Shown piece by piece: positions 57,801 through 64,000 of a stretch of DNA of 64,000 nt. Numbering within the stretch: position 1 is the first letter of the stretch; each line of letters starts with the position of its first letter. Made by a program: the position numbers and the translations under genes. The DNA comes from Gambelia wislizenii (lineage: Eukaryota; Chordata; Lepidosauria; Squamata; Crotaphytidae), in assembly GCA_030847615.1 (NCBI GenBank), contig JAUMIR010000005.1:216550645-216614644 (forward strand), read 5' to 3'. Below the pieces are notes generated by a model that searched no databases, was not told where the DNA came from, and saw only the letters and a list, made by a program, of their open reading frames with translations.

Positions 57801-59981
57801 TATTTTATTTGTTTTAGATTTCCTTTATCAAACAAGGCTCTGAAGTAGAGGTCCTACAAGACTCCTTCTAGTGCCTTGATTCTGTGACTTTTAGATGTGG
57901 TCAGCATCACACTGAAATGTGTATACTTGTGACAGCTTTTATTTTTGGCATTCTTTGATAGAAAAAGAAGTTCCCATTTACTTTGATTTTTTTTAAAAAA
58001 CAAGAACAAGTTAACATGTGATCTTTATACACTATAGGTTAAACACATTGCTGAAGATCCTCCTTGCAGCTGCTCTCATAGGTTTTCAATTGAGTATTTA
58101 TCTGAAGGACGCTATAGGTTAGGAGACAAGATACTCTTCATACGAGTAAGTGCAATTTCTCAAAATGTTTTTCATTTGTCCCTTAGAACATCCTGGTTAT
58201 AATCTCACCCCTACAGGTGTTAATGCTGTGCTGCTGAGACATGAATCAAACTGGTGATGGTATCTTCCCAGGCTTATCACCTGTTTGGAAGAATGTCTCT
58301 GTCCAGTGATGCCAGGGAATGCTGGAGCAATAATTCTATTAACCCACTGTTGTAGTAGTTGGCAGTTCATTCTCCTGGTCCTCTCTTGGCCTGCTCCTAT
58401 AAAGTATCCATTGGATGTATAATTTCTGGGAAGAGCAAGCAAAGGGTAATGACCAAAGAAGGAAGAGTGTTAAGGCCACTCAAATATCCATTTAATGCTG
58501 CCTGTAGGAAAGTGTACCAAATTCTAAGCAGACATTCTACCCCCTTCCTTTTTCTCTCCTCCTAGATGTTACATGGCAAGCATGTGATGGTACGTGTTGG
58601 TGGAGGCTGGGATACCCTTCAGGGCTTTTTACTCAAGTATGATCCTTGCCGAGTGCTACAGTTCGCAACATTAGAACAAAAGATCTTGGCATTTCAAAAA
58701 GTTGCATCCGGCGAGACGGTTCCTGATTCAACTGCTAGAACTCCCCAGCCTCCACTCATGAACCCCATGTCTGCTATTGATACATATCCGAAACAAAATT
58801 CAAAGCCTGCTACTCCAGCCTCAGCTTCAAAGACCCTTCATCTAGCTAATAGAAAGCAGACAGTAGCAAAGCTTACACAACCAGCTGCACTTACACAACC
58901 AGCTGCACTTTCTTCCCCCAAAGTAACAACACAAACATCTTCTAGAAGCCAGTGTGCTCTTGGCCATCCGAAGTCGAAAAGTTCTTCAGTAAATAAAACA
59001 TGTTCATCTTCCAAACCTTCAACATCTGCTTCGAAAAAAATAGCACCTCCTTCTCATAAATTAACACCTGTTTCAAAATGTGTACAACCTGTGAATAAAG
59101 GTTCTACACCAGCCTTATCTAGAACTGCTGTAACTTCTTCAGAATATCTTCAGAAACATATCTTGTCACCAGTCCAACCTATACATCCCCAGAATTCTCC
59201 AGCCATGTTGCATCCTGCCCATTGTTCAACAAGTAAGCTTTCTGAGCTGCCTGGAACAAAGAAAAGGGTTGCTGCTGCAGAGATGTCTGATTCTCCAAAG
59301 AGCAGTGCACAGCTCAATGTCACAGCCAAATCTAAACCCCTTTCAAAAACATCAGCTAAGTCTACACAGCCAACTAACAGAAATCACTATGGCCCCAAAC
59401 CGACATGCTCTCAACAGTCTTCTGCAACATCAGCAAAAACAGTTCCCAAAACTACTACTTCCCAAATGTTACCAGCACAGTTGTGTTCAGCCAGAGGCAC
59501 ACCAGAAACTAAACAGGCTAAAAATATCAAAACTGCAGCTGTTGGCAAACAGTTGGGTTCTACCTCCTCACTTACAGCAGGTAAATCAGCACAACTGACA
59601 TCTACATTAGGGTCAAGGAGTAAAAATACATCTCCATCTGCTAACAGTCATTCCTCCAGCAAGAATGTACAGGCCCAAAGTAACAGAGCAAAAATTCTGA
59701 TGGGATCCAGTGTGTCAAAACATTCTGAGCGTACTCCATTGTCTGTTGTACGTCTTCCTCAAACATCTACTGTAACTGACACCAGAAAAAAGACAATGCA
59801 AACTGCCACCAAAAGTCAATCTTCAGCTAAAGCCTTCCAGAAGAATGATAAAATCCTTGATCCAGCTGCTAAGAGCCCTCTTTTAAAAGTAAAGGCTGAT
59901 ACTGCAAAGGATCTCACACTAAAGAAAAAACAAGATGACCACTATTTTGTTATGTCTGGAAATAAGAAGCTTAGAAAATAA
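45797..59981 (+). CDS. GAS2L3: GAS2L3, growth arrest-specific 2-like 3, complete coding region in eight exons
   Basis: Join 45797-45814, 46247-46415, 47605-47723, 50150-50291, 56189-56252, 56752-56890, 58038-58145, 58566-59981; 2175 bp, 724 codons plus stop (human protein 694). GAS2L3 links actin and microtubules and acts at the spindle midzone and midbody in late mitosis and cytokinesis. Domains: short N-terminus with [13 protein letters not shown], a single calponin-homology domain at about residues 44-165, a GAR (Gas2-related, microtubule-binding) domain at about 207-279 with Cys208, Cys209, Cys227, Cys229 and His231, and a basic Ser/Thr/Lys/Gln-rich, probably disordered tail to 724. The C-terminus [15 protein letters not shown] closely matches the human end. 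All junctions are GT-AG with consistent phases. The GAR domain and gene order separate it from GAS2, GAS2L1 and GAS2L2. Confidence 0.96.
45815..46246 (+). other. GAS2L3 intron between coding exons 1 and 2
   Basis: 432 bp, non-coding, with a short (GT)n at about 45945-45958. Nothing else recognised. Confidence 0.85.
46247..46415 (+). CDS. GAS2L3: GAS2L3 coding exon 2, N-terminus and start of CH domain
   Basis: Acceptor attcctaatag, donor gtaaag. It encodes [20 protein letters not shown], then [20 protein letters not shown] and IWLSGLLG. Residues 7-62 plus one base of the codon for Gly63. The Ser-Pro/Thr-Pro cluster at residues about 15-23 is conserved in the family and is a plausible mitotic-kinase target (inference). 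Confidence 0.94.
46416..47604 (+). other. GAS2L3 intron between coding exons 2 and 3
   Basis: 1.19 kb. It has an unremarkable first part with a T-run at 46632-46647, then a CR1 fragment (46862-47530) that fills the rest. Confidence 0.85.
46862..47530 (-). mobile_element. CR1 LINE fragment
   Basis: The minus frame of 147 codons reads [40 protein letters not shown] and [16 protein letters not shown], the CR1 RT C-terminus. The 3' end is damaged (ccaagtccaaccccttgctc). It ends about 75 bp before GAS2L3 coding exon 3. Confidence 0.88.
47605..47723 (+). CDS. GAS2L3: GAS2L3 coding exon 3, CH domain
   Basis: Acceptor tctcttttacag, donor gtaagt. It encodes [20 protein letters not shown] then [20 protein letters not shown] (residues 63-102). 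[12 protein letters not shown] is the typical CH-domain core. The stretch after it is more divergent from human than the flanking exons. A CR1 fragment ends about 75 bp upstream. Confidence 0.93.
47724..50149 (+). other. GAS2L3 intron between coding exons 3 and 4
   Basis: 2.43 kb, non-coding. Around 48165-48345 there is a degraded LINE/SINE-tail pattern (tttatctttacagcaacaat). The rest shows no recognised family. Confidence 0.75.
50150..50291 (+). CDS. GAS2L3: GAS2L3 coding exon 4, CH domain
   Basis: Acceptor ccttttcacag, donor gtaatt. It encodes [20 protein letters not shown] then [20 protein letters not shown] and LFESEGL (residues 103-149). [13 protein letters not shown] is the most conserved part of the Gas2-type CH domain. 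Confidence 0.95.
50700..51110. mobile_element. DNA-transposon-like family B, copy 3, degraded
   Basis: gggcagggcttgctaacaag, aaatgcgagttaatcactcg and tggccaccatatttactagc match family B copies in the first NR1H4 introns, in the same order. Boundaries are approximate. Confidence 0.45.
51258..51722. mobile_element. hAT non-autonomous DNA transposon with 8-bp target duplication
   Basis: taggggtgggcaac at the left and ttgcccatccctg at the right are inverted repeats. Flanks ttctaaaa (51250-51257) and ttctagaa (51723-51730) agree at 7 of 8. The interior is C/G-rich with ggcccctgggggccc. 465 bp. Confidence 0.82.
52970..53075. repeat. small MITE remnant
   Basis: ggactacagctctttataat and ttataggagctgtagtccaa form an imperfect inverted pair of the common small palindromic family. 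Confidence 0.55.
53139..53411 (+). repeat. tRNA-derived SINE, first family, diverged
   Basis: tgccctggtggcgcagtgat A-box region, gcaagtccgatcccaag B-box region, ttgtggggacaattagctaa, and an AAAT tail at 53399-53411. It carries an extra 25-bp or so insert (cttggagggtgcctagcatg). Confidence 0.8.
56189..56252 (+). CDS. GAS2L3: GAS2L3 coding exon 5 (64 bp), end of CH domain
   Basis: Acceptor attttcttgcag at 56188; donor ag|gtgtgt. It encodes [20 protein letters not shown] followed by S and a split Arg codon (residues 150-171). It is nearly identical to human GAS2L3. It sits after a 5.9-kb intron and is too short to stand out as an open frame. Confidence 0.94.
56253..56751 (+). other. GAS2L3 intron between coding exons 5 and 6
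   Basis: 499 bp, non-coding, nothing recognised. An A-run occurs at 56607-56616. Confidence 0.85.
56752..56890 (+). CDS. GAS2L3: GAS2L3 coding exon 6, linker into GAR domain
   Basis: Acceptor cttctgttttctag; donor gtaaat after 56890. It encodes [20 protein letters not shown] then a variable linker and [12 protein letters not shown] (residues 171-217). The reading frame stays open about 310 bp into the intron, but the next exon ([10 protein letters not shown]) joins in phase 0 exactly as in human, so the read-through is not coding. Confidence 0.94.
56891..58037 (+). other. GAS2L3 intron between coding exons 6 and 7
   Basis: 1.15 kb. The first 250 bp keep the exon 6 frame open by chance, then a CR1 fragment (57150-57768) fills most of the intron. 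Confidence 0.85.
57150..57768 (+). mobile_element. CR1 LINE 3' part
   Basis: The plus frame reads [20 protein letters not shown] then [20 protein letters not shown]. It ends ggttggactggatggccctc and tatgattctatta, the complete CR1 3' terminus. It is closely similar to the copy at 36692-37682 (opposite strand), with a base deletion near 57318 that breaks the frame, so it is also fairly young. Confidence 0.92.
58038..58145 (+). CDS. GAS2L3: GAS2L3 coding exon 7, GAR domain core
   Basis: Acceptor atacactatag; donor gtaagt. It encodes [20 protein letters not shown] then [16 protein letters not shown] (residues 218-253), essentially invariant between this animal and human. Cys227, Cys229 and His231 belong to the conserved metal-binding-type positions of the GAR fold. 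Confidence 0.95.
58146..58565 (+). other. GAS2L3 last intron
   Basis: 420 bp, non-coding, nothing recognised. It ends in a pyrimidine-rich acceptor tract. Confidence 0.85.
58566..59981 (+). CDS. GAS2L3: GAS2L3 last coding exon, end of GAR domain and C-terminal tail
   Basis: Acceptor ttctctcctcctag at 58565. It begins [20 protein letters not shown] and [20 protein letters not shown], which finishes the GAR domain at about residue 279. About 445 residues of low-complexity Ser/Thr/Lys/Gln/Pro-rich tail follow, poorly conserved except for patches such as [11 protein letters not shown] and the final [15 protein letters not shown]. An in-frame 18-bp tandem duplication (58872-58889 and 58890-58907) repeats LTQPAA. 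TAA ends at 59981. Confidence 0.96.
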   Translation: MLHGKHVMVRVGGGWDTLQGFLLKYDPCRVLQFATLEQKILAFQKVASGETVPDSTARTPQPPLMNPMSAIDTYPKQNSKPATPASASKTLHLANRKQTVAKLTQPAALTQPAALSSPKVTTQTSSRSQCALGHPKSKSSSVNKTCSSSKPSTSASKKIAPPSHKLTPVSKCVQPVNKGSTPALSRTAVTSSEYLQKHILSPVQPIHPQNSPAMLHPAHCSTSKLSELPGTKKRVAAAEMSDSPKSSAQLNVTAKSKPLSKTSAKSTQPTNRNHYGPKPTCSQQSSATSAKTVPKTTTSQMLPAQLCSARGTPETKQAKNIKTAAVGKQLGSTSSLTAGKSAQLTSTLGSRSKNTSPSANSHSSSKNVQAQSNRAKILMGSSVSKHSERTPLSVVRLPQTSTVTDTRKKTMQTATKSQSSAKAFQKNDKILDPAAKSPLLKVKADTAKDLTLKKKQDDHYFVMSGNKKLRK

Positions 59982-61750
59982 AATAAGGAAATGTTAACTG
60001 ATGACTTCCAATAGTTGCTTCATTCAAAAGAAAGCTAACATTAATGATATGGCAACTGAAATGCTTTTAAACAATGCAGTTTGATAAGTTCTGTTAGTCT
60101 ATTAAAATGCTTCCCAGAATACAGTAATATATTGATCAACAGAAAGCATTTTACCAGTATTATAAAGGTTTGGGGTCCTTTCCCTTATTTGTTTGATATG
60201 ATAAAATTCTTCATAAAATGTTTGTTCCTCAGTTTCACATGGCAAATATTTCTGAATGAGTCCCATGGGTCAGATTATATTTTATATATTGGGAGGAATA
60301 CTGAGTACTAGTTCTCCATACTGTATTAGTAGTTGCCTCTTGGGAGACACATTTAATCTGAAATATTAGCAGAGCTTGGAAAAGTTAATATTTTGGCCTA
60401 CAGCTTGGAAAATATTCAAGCCTGTGTGGCCATGGTCACTTAGGAATTCTGGGAGTTATATTTTTTTAAAAAAATTCTAAACTTTGACTATTTCCCCTCC
60501 TAATGAATTTAGCCCTCTTCAAATGAAATGCTCATACATTGATTCAGGGCTTTTTTCAAAAGTGGATACGAGATCTGGGCCTTTGGATGACTTATTTATT
60601 GGCAATTAATTAAAATTATTCATCAAATTGGATATTTCGATATGTCCGAGAGATTAGGCTGATAAATGTGAATGCCCCTCAGCTGATACTACTGATTGGT
60701 CTTAGCATTTAATCCCTTTTACTATATACTGTACATCAGATACATACATGTAATTTCATTGAGCTTTCAGTGAAACCAGGTCAGTAGGAACACTTTACAA
60801 ATCTTGGCCTTAAGCATCATCACCATAGTGCCTTAGCCCATGATGTGCTGTGGCAGTGATGTTCAAAATTATTGTAAATACATCAGTCCAGATGTGTGTT
60901 CTGTTTTATTAATATCAGCTGTGTTCATGCCTGTGCTGATATGAGCTGGATTTAGGCAAAACTATGGTCATGATTGCACAGCAATAATTTAATGTGTGCT
61001 AGTGCTGTGTAACTCTTCTCATACTAGCCTTTCTGAAGTGAGTAGAAGTTATGCAACCACATGGCTTGGTTGATTGCCTATGTAAAATGCATTAGCCAAA
61101 CCTCCTTCTAGGAGAAGAACACTGTAGAATTGTAGGAAATATGCTTGGGTCAGCAGTGAGAAAGCAATATTACTTTCAGATAATATAATTTATATTTGTC
61201 AGCACACCTGAAATGCCTTTCAAATAAGCTGCCTATGTGATTATTATGTTAATATCACGTGCTACTTCATTGCTAGCTCTGTAATACATTCTTTGATGCA
61301 TTAATGCTTTCACTTGTAGCACAAGCTCTTGTTGTATAACTTTGGAAGGAAAACAACAGAGTCTAAATATCTTTGCATACAAAGTTGCACATTCTCAAGC
61401 TATGGTGATTAAAATTGTCTTTGTATATTTATGTAAACCTGCACCTGTTAAAGCAGTATTTCAGGCAATATGTATATTTAAAACATTTGCTGTACCTCCT
61501 CTATAATTAATTTTTATGTGGGAGTAAAAAAAATGCACTGTCAAGTATTAATGATGGAATTTCACTCTTGCAAAAGGTCTGCAATGTTAATCCACTTAAT
61601 ATAAAACTATAGCTTTAATTTGAATATACATTGCAAGCAAAGGTGAAATTAATCCTCAATGAATGGAACTTTCGCAAAAAAAAAATGAATCATAAGCTGG
61701 TGTAATCCACTGTTGACTAAAGCAGAAATAAAAAGTCAAGCACATATCCT
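59982..61750 (+). other. GAS2L3: GAS2L3 3' untranslated region (probable)
   Basis: AT-rich non-coding sequence follows the stop. An ATTAAA lies near 60103 and an AATAAA at 61727-61732 (agcagaaataaaaag). A later AATAAA at 62900-62905 sits in repeat-like sequence. The true 3' end cannot be decided from sequence; 61.75 kb is the best single guess. Confidence 0.45.
61727..61732 (+). terminator. candidate polyadenylation signal of GAS2L3
   Basis: Canonical AATAAA about 1.75 kb after the stop codon, in sequence with no recognisable repeat. Placement is plausible for a long 3' UTR but unproven. Confidence 0.4.
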
Positions 61751-64000
61751 GAACCTGGTCTAGTTGCACTTTAAAAGATGAGAATGCCTGCCTGATTGAA
61801 GCTGGATATGGATAGCAGTTTGTATTGAACACGTTATCCATATTGTATGGAAAACACTACAGTGTAAACAAATGATATGCAGCATCAGATGATACCACCA
61901 GGTAACCAGTAATCACACATGGTTTATGTACAAGATTCTTTCTTCAGCATGTGGTACTTGCATGAAAACCTGCTGATATGCACAAATTCCCTTAGCTGAA
62001 TCAGGTGGGTTCGTTTTATATAGGTATAGCAGTCTACATACTTATCTGGGAGTAAGCCTCAGTGAATACACTGGCACTTAGGAGTACACATGTATAGAAT
62101 TGTGCTGTAAATCATGTATTTGGCATCTATAAATAGGGAAAGAATACAGAGGAAAAATTGTGCCTGGAACTAATTTTCTTTGACATGTGCACTAACAAGG
62201 TATTCTCAGGAGTCTAAGCTGTAGTGGTGATACAAACATCCATTTCTGTACTTCCAGGTTCATTTATTTATAGATTTAAAATATACCACCATATTCTGTA
62301 GCAAATGGAATATACAAGAATATAGCAGACTATTATTGCTGTGGACTTGTTAATCAAGGTTTGAATCTAGAAGTCTGCAAAGTTGCTTAACTTTAAAGAT
62401 AATGGACGGGAGGTACAGACCTGAGCTTGATTCTACACCCCACCCCACCCCGGAGTCTGGGTGGGAATCACATGGCTCTCCAAATGTTGGGACTAACTCC
62501 CAACATTCATCATGTATGATGTTGGCTAGAGAAACTAAATTGGGTGTTGCAATTCAGCAACTTCTGGAAGGCCACACGATCACCAGAGCACTGAATCCTC
62601 TTGCTTATTTTTGTAAAGATGTCAGCATCCAGTAGTAAACAATGGGATTAAGTATTTTTTTGTAGATGGTTGTGGTTATACTGCAGCATTTGAAAATTAC
62701 AGCCATGGTCCAAAGAAGCAGCTCTCTGCCTACAGCTGGGGCTTACATGTTCTGAGTGATGGAAGCATGAAGCTTATGTGGGTGTGCTAATGAAACTTTG
62801 TCTGAAAAGGGGGCAGGTTGTATCTATATAAGTTCTGGTATGAATGTGGGCAATCTTTCCTGAGTTGTCTTCTGAATTCACTTTGAAAGCTTATGCCACA
62901 ATAAATTTGTCAGTTTTTAAAGTGCTGCAAGTGTGTTGTGTTGTCATTCAAGGAGGTGATTTATTACATAGTATTGATTACATTTCTAGCCTTCCTTGCC
63001 TCTAAGCAGTACAGTTTAGCTAAATAGTAGCCCAATCTTAATCTTACCACAGTCCTATATGATAGATAAAAAGAGGGCAATGGTGACTGGTCCATGAAAC
63101 CAGGTGATTCTCATGGCTGAGTGGGAATTTGAAGCTGGCTCCACTGGCCTAACAGTGTAATCTGTATACCACACTGATTCTCAGTATAGTACAGCTTGGA
63201 TACCTACATTTCCTTGTGTGTGGCTATTGTTTCTTGTCCCAAAAGACAATGGAGACATCCTCTTGTAGCAGTGTTTTGTGTGTGCAGCAGTGCACTTCTC
63301 TGCCCCATCCCTGGTTGCTGAATGAGAACAGCAATGTTTTTATTTAAATTCTTTGATAATACATATTATACAAATCAAGCTGTTGATGGTGGGTACAAAT
63401 ATTGCAAAGTAGTGATCACTTTCAGATGGTGTATTTTTAATATACTAGCCACTGACATTTGCTAAATATGCATCTAAACTCAATGTTGAGAGACACACTC
63501 ACCCCAAAGGGAGTATTCAAGTCCACACGCATATATACCCCTAATTTGCAGGGCAGCTATTTCATTTTACTCTCACCCTTCCTGCAGCTGCTCCAAGTTG
63601 AACAGAAGGTATCCTAGTCCTGGACCAGAGACTTAACATGGGCAGAGCTCATGTTCAACTCATAGGAGTGGCAGTAAAATTAAGGCTGGATTTATTACCC
63701 CCATGGGATGACAAACATTAACTACCCCTGCCACTTTTCTATGGATTTTCCCCCTTCCATAGTTTGCCATGCACGAACCAGACAAGCTATATTAAATACT
63801 AATCAGGATTTGTCTTCAAACTATAATGTGAAACCTTTGTTAGAAGCCATATAGCAAACCATGATTTGATGACATTCCTAATTAGTGTTTAAGAGGGAAA
63901 AAGTGGGAGGAGAAATCTAACAGCATCTTTAAGACCAGCTGATCTATTTTATCATGATCATTTATGGATATCAATGTACAGATGCCCAGTACAATGTACA
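61751..64000. other. downstream intergenic region
   Basis: There is no conserved open frame. MITE-like remnants lie around 62470-62580. A segment at 62870-62945 (gaaagcttatgccacaataa) and its partial inverse near 63915-63945 look like pieces of a common amniote repeat. 62980-63185 resembles a degraded SINE or LINE tail. The rest is unremarkable. Confidence 0.5.

Overview
This is a gene-sparse, repeat-rich stretch of a vertebrate nuclear genome, most likely a squamate reptile (lizard). The evidence is two vertebrate genes split into short exons with GT-AG introns, many CR1-type and L2-like LINE fragments, tRNA-derived SINEs and hAT/Tigger-like DNA transposons of the kind typical of lizards, and only moderate protein divergence from the human orthologues. 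I cannot name the species.

Two genes lie head to tail on the + strand, the same order as in human (NR1H4 then GAS2L3). Positions 1-26585 hold the 3' two thirds of NR1H4 (farnesoid X receptor, the bile-acid nuclear receptor). Six coding exons (4666-4799, 4983-5081, 7685-7784, 10284-10430, 24890-25003, 26347-26585) encode the hinge and the whole ligand-binding domain, ending with the AF-2 helix. The DNA-binding-domain exons are upstream of the window. The intron between the fourth and fifth visible exons is 14.5 kb and crowded with transposons.

The intergenic stretch (26586 to about 34320) contains an L2-like LINE, CR1 fragments, an hAT element with a perfect 8-bp target duplication, and an unusual 1.94-kb GC-rich element (29647-31585). 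That element has 26-bp terminal inverted repeats, TA target duplications, and an interior that is almost entirely consecutive hairpins plus a tandem array of about 78-bp units. Its long open frames on both strands are composition artefacts.

A CpG island at about 34320-34800 is the probable GAS2L3 promoter, with a putative non-coding first exon ending at 34766, an inverted CCAAT box and a CHR-like TTCGAA. GAS2L3 (cytoskeletal linker of late mitosis and cytokinesis) is complete: eight coding exons from ATG 45797 to stop 59981, 724 codons. It begins with a 34-bp exon carrying only six codons. CH domain, GAR domain and a long basic Ser/Thr/Lys-rich tail are all present.

The two genes are not known to act together: NR1H4 controls bile-acid metabolism in liver and intestine, GAS2L3 acts in dividing cells. 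I found no convincing RNA genes, no CRISPR arrays and no further protein-coding genes. Most other long open frames are retroelement remnants or chance frames. The last 2 kb look intergenic.
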